64,000 nucleotides of DNA from the NCBI GenBank assembly GCA_036268295.1, contig DATAUK010000009.1, forward strand, positions 29,471 to 93,470, written 5' to 3'. The position numbers were made by a program, and so were the translations under genes. The notes beneath the pieces are model-generated. The model was not told the DNA's origin. It did no database searches and saw nothing but the letters and a program-made list of their open reading frames with translations. This stretch comes from DATAUK01 sp036268295. Lineage in GTDB: Bacteria; Actinomycetota; Actinomycetes; JAFAQI01. Positions 40,561 through 51,480 of the stretch are shown in pieces (the first letter of the stretch is position 1; each line of letters opens with the position of its first letter).

Positions 40561-40640
40561 AGCACACAACCCATGCTGGGCCGGTCCAAAATCCGGTCAT
40601 CGCGGCAGGATTCACCCCCGGATCGGGCGGGTTGTGTGCT
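40561..40640. repeat. 80-bp element bounded by perfect 12-bp inverted repeats
   Basis: AGCACACAACCC (40561-40572) and its exact complement GGGTTGTGTGCT (40629-40640) flank 56 bases. Inside is a second perfect inverted repeat, ATCCGG (40591-40596) and CCGGAT (40618-40623). The element lies 10 bases after the DrrB-like stop in a 187-base gap. It could be a MITE-like repeat, a long terminator or a structured RNA. Confidence 0.7.
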
Positions 40641-40650
40641 ACTCCGAACG

Positions 40651-41451
40651 CTATGAGGCTCGGCGGTAGGCGCGGACGGCGAGGGGGACGAAGACGGCCA
40701 TGATTCCGGCGAGCCAGAGCAGGCTCACCCAGGCGTGGTTGCCGATCGGAGTCCCCAAGGCGAACGATCGCAGCGCGTCGATGACCTGGGTGAATGGTTG
40801 ATTGACTGCGAAAACCTGCAGCCAGTGCGGCATGCTCTGCACCGGCACGAACGCTGAACTGACGAAGGTCAGCGGGAACACCCAGATCAGGCCGAAGCCC
40901 TGAACCGCTTCTTCTTCCTTGAGGGCCAGTCCGATGAACGCCGAGACGGTGCAGATGGTCAGCCCGAGAAGGATCGAGTAAACGAACATCAGCAGTGCAC
41001 CGCCGACGCCGTTGTGGAACCGGAAGCCGATTGCCGCTCCGACCCCGATCAGGACAACTGTCACGACCGCCATCCGAAGCACGTCCGCGCCGAGCCGGCC
41101 GAGCAGCACCGCGCTGCGCGCGATCGGCATTGCGCGCAGCCGGTCGATCGTGCCCTTCTGCAGCTCGTTGGCAAGTGAGATCGCAGTGCCGAACGACCCG
41201 AAGCCCATGGTCTGGCCGATCACGCCGGGAACCAGATAGTCGACGTACCCGCCGGGAACATTGGCCTTAATGGCGCCGCCGAACACGTAGCGGAACAGCA
41301 GGATGAACATCACCGGCTGGATCAAGGTGAAGACGATGTACGCCGGCACCCGGACCCAGACCAGCAGGTTGCGCTTCATCATCACGAAGGTGTCGCTCAG
41401 GCCGTCGCGCACTAGCGAGCCGCGGCCGATAGTTGCCGTCGAGGCACTCAT
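40651..41451 (-). CDS. ABC-2 type permease, DrrB-like
   Basis: A 266-residue membrane protein with six helices of the ABC-2 exporter fold. The DrrB family features are MMKRNLLVWVRVPAYIVFTLIQPVMFILLF, the cytosolic coupling region ELQKGTIDRLRAMPIARSAVLLGR, and LQVFAVNQPFTQVIDALRSF (cited in pieces). It starts in an ATGA overlap with the upstream DrrA-type ATPase (41448-41451), so the two form one transporter. Related exporters pump lipids or antibiotics such as daunorubicin or phthiocerol lipids. No biosynthetic cluster for an antibiotic is adjacent, so the cargo is unknown. Confidence 0.92.
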   Translation of the reverse strand: MSASTATIGRGSLVRDGLSDTFVMMKRNLLVWVRVPAYIVFTLIQPVMFILLFRYVFGGAIKANVPGGYVDYLVPGVIGQTMGFGSFGTAISLANELQKGTIDRLRAMPIARSAVLLGRLGADVLRMAVVTVVLIGVGAAIGFRFHNGVGGALLMFVYSILLGLTICTVSAFIGLALKEEEAVQGFGLIWVFPLTFVSSAFVPVQSMPHWLQVFAVNQPFTQVIDALRSFALGTPIGNHAWVSLLWLAGIMAVFVPLAVRAYRRAS

Positions 41452-42437
41452 GCGTCCGCCACCGCTTCCTTGTCGCCCGACTCGGGTTCTGCCTCCGCGG
41501 CATGTCCGGTCAGTGCGAGAAACACGTCGTCGAGCGAGGGCCGGCGAAGACCGAGGCCCTGCGGTTGGATCCCGGCGTCGTCGAGCCGGCGGACCACCTC
41601 GACCAACCGGTCCGACCCACGATCGCCTGCCCGCACGCTGATCACTCTTGACTCGCTGACCGTCGGCTCGACGCCGTCAAGGCCACTGACCGCCTTGACT
41701 GCTGCCTCGCGACCGGAGTCGTCGTCGACCGAGAACTCCACGACGTCACCACCGACGGTGTCCTTGAGCTCATCGGCCGTGCCCTCGGCGATCACCTTGC
41801 CGTGGTCGAAGACCACGATGCGGTCGGCGAGCTCGTCGGCCTCTTCGAGGTATTGCGTCGTCAGCAGCAAGGTGGTGCCGGCCGAGACGAGGTCGCGGAT
41901 GACCTGCCACATGTCGTTGCGGGCCCGCGGATCGAGCCCGGTCGTCGGCTCATCGAGGAACAGCACCTTGGGGCGAGCGACGAGGCTGGCCGCGAGATCC
42001 AGCCGCCGCGTCATGCCGCCGGAGTAGGTCTTGGCGCGGCGAGCTGCCGCGTCGGTCAGCCCGAACTGCTCGAGCAGCTCCTGGGCCCGGTCCTTCGTGC
42101 GTCGCTTCCCGAGGTGGTAGAGCCGGCCCATCATCTCGAGGTTCTCCCGGCCGGTGAGCTCGTCGACGATCGCGGCCGACTGTCCGGCGAGACCGATCGA
42201 GCGGCGTACGCCGGCCGGGTCGGCCAGCACATCCCGACCGTCGACGATCGCCCGCCCGGAGTCCGGCCGGAGCAACGTGGTGAGGATCTTCACCGCGGTC
42301 GTCTTGCCGGCGCCGTTCGGTCCGAGGACACCGAGCACGCTGCCGCGCGGCACCCGCAGATCGATCCCGGCAAGGGCATGGACATCGCCGAACGACTTCG
42401 CCAGTCCCTCAACCACAATCGCGTCGTCTGTGCTCAC
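41448..42437 (-). CDS. Daunorubicin-resistance-type ABC ATPase, DrrA-like
   Basis: A 329-residue ATPase. Walker A is VLGPNGAGKTTAVKIL, the signature is TYSGGMTRRLDLAASLVARP, Walker B is VLFLDEPTTGLDP, and the H-loop position holds Gln in LLTTQYLEEAD, which is usual for DrrA. The C-terminal domain ends GLGLRRPSLDDVFLALTGH, the DrrA CREEM-like region. The GTG start at 42437 follows TAGGGT by 8 bases with no ribosome site. It energises the overlapping DrrB-like permease. Confidence 0.94.
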   Translation of the reverse strand: MSTDDAIVVEGLAKSFGDVHALAGIDLRVPRGSVLGVLGPNGAGKTTAVKILTTLLRPDSGRAIVDGRDVLADPAGVRRSIGLAGQSAAIVDELTGRENLEMMGRLYHLGKRRTKDRAQELLEQFGLTDAAARRAKTYSGGMTRRLDLAASLVARPKVLFLDEPTTGLDPRARNDMWQVIRDLVSAGTTLLLTTQYLEEADELADRIVVFDHGKVIAEGTADELKDTVGGDVVEFSVDDDSGREAAVKAVSGLDGVEPTVSESRVISVRAGDRGSDRLVEVVRRLDDAGIQPQGLGLRRPSLDDVFLALTGHAAEAEPESGDKEAVADA

Positions 42438-42541
42438 GCCGCCCGACCCTAACCCGAGCGGACGACAACCTCGTTACGCTTTTGGCTTAGCGCTGAGCTT
42501 CTTGACCGTCAGTGAGCCGGCTACGACCGGCGGTGCGGGGA

Positions 42542-43813
42542 TCAGCTGGTCGCCGGTAGCGGTACCCCTCGGATCGAGGCGTCGAGGACCTCGACCGTGT
42601 GGGCGAGCGCGATCGACTCGCCCCGCCGCCGCAGCGCGCTGTCGACCTGCATCAGGCAACCGGGATTGGCAGTGATCAGCAGCTCAGCACCGGTTGCAAG
42701 GACGTTGGCAGCCTTGCGGTCGCCGAGCTGGCGAGCCGGCTCGGGTTTGACCAGGTTGTAGATGCCGGCCGAGCCGCAACAGATGTCGGCGTCGGCGATC
42801 TCGCGCACCTCCAGTCCGGGGATGCCGGCCAGCAGCTCGCGCGGCTGTGACCTGATCCCTTGGGCATGACCGAGGTGGCAGGCATCGTGGTACGCCGCGA
42901 CCACCGGCACCGGATGGCGGGGCGCGACCGGCCCGAGCTCGGTCAGCATCTCGCTGACATCCCGGCACTTGGCCGAGAACGCCGCCGCCCGTGGGGCCCA
43001 AGCGGGGTCGTCCGCGAGCAATCGGCCGTAGTCCTTCATTGCCGACCCGCAGCCGGCCGCGTTGATCACGATCGCGTCGACCGCCTGCGACTCGAACACG
43101 GCAATCAGTCGTTTGGCGCGTCGCAGTGCCTCGTCCTCACGACCGGCGTGCAGCGACAGCGCGCCACAACAGGCCTGGCCGGCCGGCGCGATCACCTCGC
43201 ACCCCTCGGCGGCGAGCACCCTCGCGGTCGCGACGTTGACGCCGGGGAAGAACTCGCGTTGGACACAGCCGAGCAGCATCCCGACCCGCGCCCGCTGCTC
43301 ACCAATGGCCGGGGTAATCGGCGGCACGCGCATCATCGGGCCGAGCTGCGGCAGCAATTCTTCCATCGCGCCGAGCGCCGCCGGTAGCCGGTCGGTCAAG
43401 GCGCTGCGCCGGACCAGCCGAGCCAGCCCGCTCCTTTGATACGCGCGCAGCGGGCTTCGCATCGCAGCAAGCCGGCGCGGGTAAGGGAACAGCGAGAAGA
43501 TCAACGATCGCAATGCTTTATCGGCTTTCGGACGCTCGACCTCGTGCTCGATCTGCGCCCTGGTGGTCTCGATCAACGCGTCGTACTTCACTCCTGAAGG
43601 GCATGAGGTCAGGCACGACATGCAGCCGAGGCAGTTGTCGAAGTGGCCCACCACGGTCGCGTCGAGTGGCTCGCCTTCGAGCAACTGCTTCATCAGGTAG
43701 ATCCGGCCACGCGGCGAGTCCATCTCCTCGCCCCACAGCTGGTACGTCGGGCAGCTCGGCAGGCAGAAGCCGCAGTGCACGCAGTCCGAGATCAGCTCGC
43801 CCATGTCGGTCAT
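42542..43813 (-). CDS. glcF: Glycolate oxidase iron-sulfur subunit
   Basis: A 423-residue subunit carrying two 4Fe-4S clusters: CVHCGFCLPSCPTYQ and CLGCMSCLTSCPSGV. Two CCG domains follow, with motifs such as AAYHDACHLGHAQ, DICCGSAGIYNL, QACCGALSLHAG and NPGCLMQV. With GlcD and GlcE it oxidises glycolate to glyoxylate at the membrane, passing electrons to quinone. The ATG at 43813 lies one base past the glcE stop; an in-frame GTG at 43825 would overlap glcE. It is the last gene of aceB-glcD-glcE-glcF. A weak GCCGG/CCGGC hairpin at 42516-42531 follows it. Confidence 0.93.
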   Translation of the reverse strand: MTDMGELISDCVHCGFCLPSCPTYQLWGEEMDSPRGRIYLMKQLLEGEPLDATVVGHFDNCLGCMSCLTSCPSGVKYDALIETTRAQIEHEVERPKADKALRSLIFSLFPYPRRLAAMRSPLRAYQRSGLARLVRRSALTDRLPAALGAMEELLPQLGPMMRVPPITPAIGEQRARVGMLLGCVQREFFPGVNVATARVLAAEGCEVIAPAGQACCGALSLHAGREDEALRRAKRLIAVFESQAVDAIVINAAGCGSAMKDYGRLLADDPAWAPRAAAFSAKCRDVSEMLTELGPVAPRHPVPVVAAYHDACHLGHAQGIRSQPRELLAGIPGLEVREIADADICCGSAGIYNLVKPEPARQLGDRKAANVLATGAELLITANPGCLMQVDSALRRRGESIALAHTVEVLDASIRGVPLPATS

Positions 43814-43814
43814 C

Positions 43815-44897
43815 TCAGATCCCACCCACGAAACGTCCCGGTGACATCCGGCGGTCGGGATCGAACTGCTCCTTGATCCGCCGCATCACCGGCAGGCCGC
43901 GGACCGGGCCCCACACGTCGACCTCGCGCTTCGCTTCTGCCGGCGCCCCGACGACAACGACACTCCCGCCGTGGGCCGCAACCGCCTCGCGCAACGCCGC
44001 GAGGTCACCGAGATCCTCGGCACCGACCCAGACGACACCCGAGCCGACGTGCGCGCTCACCGTGGCATGCGACGCGACCAAGGCGAGGACCTCGCGCAGC
44101 GCGCCGAGCCGATGAGTCAGCTTCAGCAACACCGGTCCCGCTGGCCGCTCGCCGAAGCCGGCCGGCAGTGCATCACCGACCTCGCCACCGATCGCGGCCG
44201 CGGCCTCGGCGGACTGGGTGTCAGCGGCCGACTCGATCGACTCGAAGACCGCAGTCAGCGCCGCGCCGTCCCACTCCAGCGCCGAGGGCACTGCGCCGGT
44301 AGCAAACACTCGCTCGGCGACCGAGGCCGGATCGTCGGTCGCCGCAGTCACGACGCGGCGCACCGGCTGCAGCGGATGAAGCCGGAAGGTGCATTGGGCA
44401 ATGACGCCGAGCGTCCCAAACGAGCCGGTGAAAAGCTTGCCGAGGTCATAGCCGGCAACGTTTTTGACCACCTTGCCGCCGGAGTGGGCGATCGTGCCGT
44501 CGGCCAGCACGACAGTGATCCCGATGAGCAGCTCGCGCGGTGTTCCGAACAGCAACCGTCGCGGGCCACTGGCAGCGGTGGCAACCACGCCGCCGACGGT
44601 CGCGCCGGCCTCCGGCGGGTCGAGCCCGAGCCATTGCCGGGCCGGCGCAAGCTGCTCCTGCAACACCGCGAGCGGCACTCCCGCCTGCGCGGTGACGACC
44701 AGATCGCCAGCGGCATGCTCGACGATCCGGTCGAGCCGCTGAGTGTCGACCGTGACGTCGACCGGATCGCCGGCCGCCGCCCAGCCGGCCTTGGAGCCGA
44801 AGCCGCGAACGCCGATGGCGTGACGTTGCGAGGCGGCGTCGGCCATGACGCGGCTGAGCTCTCCGATCGAATCGGGCGCCGCGACGTTAGAAGACAT
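43815..44897 (-). CDS. glcE: Glycolate oxidase FAD-binding subunit
   Basis: A 360-residue FAD_binding_4 protein, shorter than GlcD as usual. The FAD-binding loop is in GVRGFGSKAGWA and LGLDPPEAGATVGGVVAT; PRRLLFGTPRELLIGITVVLADG and SGGKVVKNVAGYDLGKLF continue the fold. The C-terminus DRRMSPGRFVGGI is the normal GlcE ending. The ATG at 44897 lies inside the last 11 bases of glcD, so translation is coupled; a longer frame to 45017 is inside glcD. It forms the glycolate-oxidising complex with its neighbours. Confidence 0.92.
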   Translation of the reverse strand: MSSNVAAPDSIGELSRVMADAASQRHAIGVRGFGSKAGWAAAGDPVDVTVDTQRLDRIVEHAAGDLVVTAQAGVPLAVLQEQLAPARQWLGLDPPEAGATVGGVVATAASGPRRLLFGTPRELLIGITVVLADGTIAHSGGKVVKNVAGYDLGKLFTGSFGTLGVIAQCTFRLHPLQPVRRVVTAATDDPASVAERVFATGAVPSALEWDGAALTAVFESIESAADTQSAEAAAAIGGEVGDALPAGFGERPAGPVLLKLTHRLGALREVLALVASHATVSAHVGSGVVWVGAEDLGDLAALREAVAAHGGSVVVVGAPAEAKREVDVWGPVRGLPVMRRIKEQFDPDRRMSPGRFVGGI

Positions 44898-46337
44898 CGG
44901 CGATCCCGGCTTCTGCGAGCGGATGGACGCCGCGGGTCCGGCCGGGTCGCTCGCCGCACAGCCGCGGCGTGGGGAAGATCTTGCCCGGGTTGCAGATGTT
45001 GTCGGGGTCGAACGCACACCGCACCAGCTGCATCACGTCGAGGTCGATCTCGTTGAACATCTTTCCCATGTGCACTTTCTTGTCGTGCCCGACGCCGTGC
45101 TCGCCGGTGATCGACCCGCCATGGGCGAGGCACAGCTCGATGATCCGGCTCGACACCTCCTCGGCCCGCTCGGTCTCACCGGCGGACTCGTCGAACAGGA
45201 CCAGCGGGTGCAGGTTGCCGTCGCCGGCGTGGAAGACGTTCGCTACCCGGACCCCCGCCTCTGCGGCCAGATCGTCGATCGCCCGGAGCACGTCGGAAAG
45301 CGCGGTTCGGGGGATGACGCCGTCCTGAACGATGTAGTCCGGGCTGATCCTCCCAACCGCAGCGAATGCCGACTTGCGGCCCTTCCAGATCAGTGCCCGT
45401 TCGACATCGTCGGCCGCGACCCGGATCTCGAAGGCACCGGCGTCGGTGCAGAGCCGCTCGAGGTCCGCCAGCTGCGCGACGACCTCGCAGTCCGGGCCAT
45501 CGAGCTCTGCCACCATCACCGCGCCGGCACCGGCCGGATAGCCCGGGTGCACTGCCGCCTCCGCGGCCTCGATCGCCAGCGCGTCCATCAGCTCGATCGC
45601 GGCCGGAAGGACCCCCGCCGCGATGATCGCGCTGACCGCGGCGCCGGCGTCGTCGATGGTCCGGAAGCCGGCGAGCACGGTCTGCACCGCCTGCGGCCGG
45701 CGCATCAACCGGACCGTCGCCTCGGTGACCACACACAGCGTTCCCTCGCTGCCGACGACAGCGCCGATGACGTCGTACCCGACCGGATCCGGCGCCGCGC
45801 CACCGAGCCGCTCGACGGTGCCGTCGGGCAGCACCACCTCGAGGCCGGTCACATGGTGGGCGGTGAACCCGTACTTCAGGCAGTGCGCGCCACCGGAGTT
45901 CTCGGCGACGTTGCCGCCGAGCGAGCAGACCTGCTGGCTCGACGGGTCAGGCGCGTAGTAGTAGCCGAGCGGCGCGCTCGCACGGGTGAGGTGGGCGTTG
46001 ATCACCCCGGGCTCGACCACCGCCCGCTCGTCATCGACATTGACCGAGACGATGCGGTCCATCCGCGACATCACGATCAGCACTCCGTCGGTCCGCGGCA
46101 GCGCACCGCCGGACAACCCGGTGCCAGAGCCGCGAGCGATGAACGGCACCCCGAGTTCGGCGCACCGGCGTACGACGAATGCCACGTCAGCAGTCGACGA
46201 CGCCAGAATCACCAGACCGGGCGTGCAGCGGTACGACGCCAGCCCGTCACACTCGTACGTCCGGAGCTGCGCGTGGTCGGTGATGACCTGCGAGGGAGCG
46301 AAGTGACGGACGCAGTCCGCGACGAGCTCGTCGAGCA

Positions 46338-46338
<1 letters not shown>
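44887..46338 (-). CDS. glcD: Glycolate oxidase FAD subunit
   Basis: A 483-residue flavoprotein that oxidises glycolate or D-lactate. The FAD site is in GVPFIARGSGTGLSGGALP and YYAPDPSSQQVCSLGGNVAENSGG; the catalytic C-terminal region has NVFHAGDGNLHPL and the metal/active-site SITGEHGVGHDKK, then DPDNICNPGKIFP. The GTG at 46338 overlaps the aceB TAG by one base. Its place between malate synthase and GlcE/GlcF supports glycolate rather than lactate as the substrate. Confidence 0.94.
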
Positions 46339-47919
<1,581 letters not shown>

Positions 47920-47933
<14 letters not shown>

Positions 47934-48531
47934 GCTGTCCTCCTCGTGTGTGGATTGCCCGCCGTACCAGCACCACGAGGACTATGCCCACTGCGCCGGC
48001 AATCATCCGAATCCGAGCCGCCGACGGCGGGCGGTACGAGTCATCGATAGGCGGTGCCACCGTCAGCGGCGGGCGCGCCGGCGACTCTGCCTCGGCGACC
48101 ACCTCCGCTCCCGGCGGCGGCATCACTGCGGTGATGAGCGTTGAGATCACCCGATCCCAGGCCGCGTCATCGGCCGACTCGGCCCGGCCGGTCGCTTCGA
48201 TCTCCGCGCTGACCTCGACCTTGGTCGTTGCACCTTCGTCACGCAGCGCCACGGTGAGGGTGGCAGCGACGGTGCCATCGCCGCGGGCTTCCTTGCCGGT
48301 AACGGCGATGACCGCGGTGTGGAACTTCGGCTCGCCAACCTCGGCGCGAGCGCTGAGCCGGTAGGTGATCTGGGTCGATCCGAGCTTGCATTTCAACGAG
48401 CCGCTGACCGCGTCACCATCGCGGGAAAGGCTCGCACCGGGGATCGCCACCAGCAGCGCATCGACATCACTGATCGACGCCCACACCTGGTCGATCGGAC
48501 CGGCAACCTGCGCGTCGTGGGAAGACCTCAT
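47920..48531 (-). CDS. CoxG-like SRPBCC protein with C-terminal membrane anchor
   Basis: A 203-residue protein. Residues ~8-150 form an SRPBCC/CoxG fold: VAGPIDQVWASISDVDALLVAIPGA, SGSLKCKLGSTQITYRLSA and AAWDRVISTLITAV. A linker leads to one C-terminal helix (MIAGAVGIVLVVLVRRA). CoxG proteins recruit CO dehydrogenase to the membrane and, in mycobacteria, deliver menaquinone to the Huc hydrogenase, but no CO dehydrogenase or hydrogenase genes are here. The ATG at 48531 (MRSSHDAQVAGP) is preferred to an in-frame start at 48576. It overlaps the start of aceB by 14 bases, so it may serve the glycolate oxidase operon; this is inference. Confidence 0.82.
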
Positions 48532-48565
48532 GCGCGCATTGTGCTTGATCGGCGATCCGGGCGCT

Positions 48566-49189
48566 TCACACGCCAAGCCTCGCGGCTTCGAGCCGACCTA
48601 GCGCCGCGGGGTCGCCAGACGTGTCGACCTCGGCAATCGGCTTGCGGTTGTAAGCGTAGAGCGCGAGCTCGCCGACCGGGGCGAGCAACCTGACGGTCGG
48701 TCCACTGCCGATCACGATCCGGTCGCCGTGCGCGGTCACGAACTCGACCTGAACGTTTCGGACCCGGCGCAAGGAGAGCCGAAGCATCGGCCGCAGCCGG
48801 CGCCACATCAGCCGTTCGAGCTCGACCGGCAAGTCGCGCTGACCGAGGCCGTTGGTCCGGCGGACGTCCTCGGTGTGGACGAAGAACTCGAACAGGTTGA
48901 GAGTCTCGTCGAACGGCCGAAGGGCCAGCGGTGGTCCGGCGGCGATCCGTCCGACGACATGGTCATAGCTGTGCACCCGCAGCACACTGGCCATCACCCG
49001 ATCGGTGTGCGCCGCGAGAGCTCCCGGCAGCACAACGCCGGGCATCGCGTCCGCTCGACGCTCCCGGACATACAGATGGGCGGCCAGGTCCGCAGTCGCC
49101 CAGCCGGTGCACGCGGTCGGAGCGTCCGGCCCGAGCTCGGTCAGCACGCCGACCAGGGTTTGGCGTTCCTGCTGGGCCCACCTCGTCAC
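48566..49189 (-). CDS. TIGR03085 / mycothiol-dependent maleylpyruvate isomerase-like (DinB_2) protein
   Basis: A 207-residue four-helix-bundle protein. It opens WAQQERQTLVGVLTELGPDAP, followed by PTACTGWATADLAAHLYVRERR with the first metal-ligand His, then MASVLRVHSYDHVVGRIAAG and LNLFEFFVHTEDVRR with the second His. A C-terminal SCP2-like strand set follows (VEFVTAHGDRIVIGSGPTVRL). The pattern is the TIGR03085 family, relatives of which use mycothiol. The GTG start at 49189 follows an AGGAAA sequence and a TAATGT hexamer. It is divergent from the lipid-like cluster, with only 14 bases between starts. Substrate unknown. Confidence 0.85.
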   Translation of the reverse strand: MTRWAQQERQTLVGVLTELGPDAPTACTGWATADLAAHLYVRERRADAMPGVVLPGALAAHTDRVMASVLRVHSYDHVVGRIAAGPPLALRPFDETLNLFEFFVHTEDVRRTNGLGQRDLPVELERLMWRRLRPMLRLSLRRVRNVQVEFVTAHGDRIVIGSGPTVRLLAPVGELALYAYNRKPIAEVDTSGDPAALGRLEAARLGV

Positions 49190-49203
49190 GGTTTCCTACA
49201 TTA

Positions 49204-51480
49204 ATGATTGACTCACGATTCATGACCGCCCGGCCGATCGCGTCGGTGCTTGCCGGCCAACGCATCCTGCTGACCGGAGCCACCGGCTTCGTCGGCGAGG
49301 CCCTGCTCGAACGACTTCTCAACGACCTGCCCGAGACACCGGTCACGTTGCTGGTCCGGGCCCGGGGCTCGCTTACCGCAACTGACCGGGTCCGCCAGGT
49401 GCTCGCCGGTCCGGCCTTCGGCCGGCTTCGGGACCGGCGAGGCGACGACCTGAGCCCGCTGCTCGACGACCACGTCCGGGTCCTCGAAGGCGACCTCGAC
49501 AACGTCCCGCCACTGCCCGGCGACCTCGACATCGTCATCCACTGCGCTGGCGAGGTCTCCTTCGACCCGGCGATCGACGACGGCTTCGCGACCAACCTGC
49601 ACGGCACCCTCAACCTGCTCGCGGCGATCGACGCGAGCGGCGCCCGGCCGCACTACCTGCACGTGTCGACGGCGTACGTCGCCGGCCGCCAACAGGGCCA
49701 CATCCGCGAAGGCCGGCTCGACCACAACGTCGACTGGCGCGCCGAGGCCGACGTCGCCGCGCAGCTTCGCGATCGGGCCGAGATCGCCAGCCGCTCGGCC
49801 GAGCAGCTCGCGATCTTCACCGCGCAAGCCGAGACCGAACACGGCTCGTCGGGCGCGCTGTCGGTGTCCGCCGAAGCCGAACGCCGCCGCCGCGAGTGGG
49901 TGTCGAAGACTCTCGTCGACGCCGGCCGCGAGCGGGGTCGAAGCCTCGGCTGGACCGACTGCTACACCTTCACCAAGGCGATGGCCGAACGTGCCGTCGA
50001 GCAGACCGCGACTCATCTCCCGGTCACCGTCCTGCGGCCGAGCATCATCGAGAGCGCGCTTGCCCAGCCCTATCCGGGATGGATCGAGGGCTTCAAGATG
50101 GCCGAGCCGATCATCCTGGCGTTCGGCCGCGGCGACCTACCCGATTTTCCCGGCATCCCCGACGGCGTCATCGACATCATCCCGGTCGATCTTGTCGTCA
50201 ACGCGACAATCGCCGCCGCTGCAAGGGTGCCCGAGCCGGGCACTCCGGCGTACTACACGATCTGCTCGGGGGCGCGTAACCCACTGAGCTTCGGGATGCT
50301 CTACGAGCTGGTGCGCGAGTATTTCATCGCGCATCCGATGGTGCAGCGCGACCGCGGCGAGGTCCGGGTGCCGCACTGGCAGTTCCCCGGCTCGGAGCGG
50401 GTCGACCAGCTGATCAGGCTTGCGGACCGGGCCCAGCGCACCACCGACCGGATCGTCACCTCGCTGCCGCGCTCGCCGCGTACCCGCGACTGGGCCAAGT
50501 CGCTGGATCGCCAGCGCGGCCGGATCGACTTCCTACGCCGCTACTTCGACCTCTACCGCCCGTACGCCGATGCCGAGCTGCACTTCTCCGACCAGACCAC
50601 GCTGGCGCTGCACGAGTCACTGCACCCGGACGACGTCGAGCGGTTCGGCTTCGACGCCACGATCATCGACTGGCGCTACTACCTGCAGGACGTCCACGTC
50701 CCGGCGGTCGTCACGCCACTGACCGCACTGTCGGCGATGCGAGGACCGCGGATCGCACCGGCCCGCTCGGTCGTCAGCGGCGAGAACATCGTCGCGGTGT
50801 TCGACATGGACGGCACCCTGCTCTCGAGCAACGTCGTCGAGTCCTATCTGTGGCTGCGGCTGCCCGAGCTCGCCGCGCCGGCGAAGGCGCGTGAGGTCAC
50901 CGAGGTCGCGCGAGCACTGCCGCGCTGGCTGGCGACCCAGAAGAAGGACCGGTCGGCGTTCCTGCGGATGGTCTACCGCCGCTATGAGGGCGCCTCGCTC
51001 GCCGACCTGGAGCGGATCGTCGACGAGGACATCACCGCCACGATGCTGACCCGGCTCTCCTCGCATGCGGTCCGGGCGATCCGGGAGCACCGCGCCGCCG
51101 GCCACCGGCTGGTGCTGGTGACGGGCGCGGTCACGCCGCTGACCCGGCCGGTCGCAGCGTTGTTCGACGAGGTGGTCGCGGCCGAGCTCTCGGTCGACAG
51201 CTTCGGCCGCTGCACCGGGCATCTCGAGCTGCCGCCGCTGGTCGGCGAGTCGCGCGCCGCCTGGCTGCGCCACCGGGCACTGGCCGCGGGCTGGGACCTC
51301 GCCGCCAGCTACGCCTACGCCGACTCGGCGAGCGACCTGCCGCTGCTGCGTGCCGTCGGCCACCCGGTGGTCATCGATCCGGACGTCGTGCTGTCCAGGG
51401 TGGCCCGCAAGGAGCGCTGGCCGGTCGAGAGCTGGCACAGCGGAGCCCGCAAGGCCCGGTCACTTGAGCCGGCCCGATGA
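49204..51480 (+). CDS. Fatty acyl reductase (extended SDR) fused to HAD-IB phosphatase
   Basis: A 758-residue two-enzyme fusion. Residues ~15-390 are an extended SDR of the FAR/male-sterility type: RILLTGATGFVGEALLERLL, VIHCAGEVSFDP, HVSTAYVAGR and the catalytic YTFTKAMAE (YxxxK). A FAR-C-like segment follows (LALHESLHPDDVERFGF, DWRYYLQDVHVPAVV). Residues ~530-750 are a HAD-IB phosphatase: VAVFDMDGTLLSSN, LVLVTGAVTPLT and AYADSASDLPLLRAVG. This should reduce an acyl thioester to an aldehyde or alcohol and hydrolyse a phosphate ester. A second in-frame ATG lies at 49222. It overlaps the next gene by ATGA. Confidence 0.9.
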   Translation: MIDSRFMTARPIASVLAGQRILLTGATGFVGEALLERLLNDLPETPVTLLVRARGSLTATDRVRQVLAGPAFGRLRDRRGDDLSPLLDDHVRVLEGDLDNVPPLPGDLDIVIHCAGEVSFDPAIDDGFATNLHGTLNLLAAIDASGARPHYLHVSTAYVAGRQQGHIREGRLDHNVDWRAEADVAAQLRDRAEIASRSAEQLAIFTAQAETEHGSSGALSVSAEAERRRREWVSKTLVDAGRERGRSLGWTDCYTFTKAMAERAVEQTATHLPVTVLRPSIIESALAQPYPGWIEGFKMAEPIILAFGRGDLPDFPGIPDGVIDIIPVDLVVNATIAAAARVPEPGTPAYYTICSGARNPLSFGMLYELVREYFIAHPMVQRDRGEVRVPHWQFPGSERVDQLIRLADRAQRTTDRIVTSLPRSPRTRDWAKSLDRQRGRIDFLRRYFDLYRPYADAELHFSDQTTLALHESLHPDDVERFGFDATIIDWRYYLQDVHVPAVVTPLTALSAMRGPRIAPARSVVSGENIVAVFDMDGTLLSSNVVESYLWLRLPELAAPAKAREVTEVARALPRWLATQKKDRSAFLRMVYRRYEGASLADLERIVDEDITATMLTRLSSHAVRAIREHRAAGHRLVLVTGAVTPLTRPVAALFDEVVAAELSVDSFGRCTGHLELPPLVGESRAAWLRHRALAAGWDLAASYAYADSASDLPLLRAVGHPVVIDPDVVLSRVARKERWPVESWHSGARKARSLEPAR

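Noticed and set aside
42474..42659. 61-residue minus-strand frame ending after glcF
   Set aside because: It mostly overlaps glcF in another frame; the non-overlapping 22 codons are too short to support a gene.
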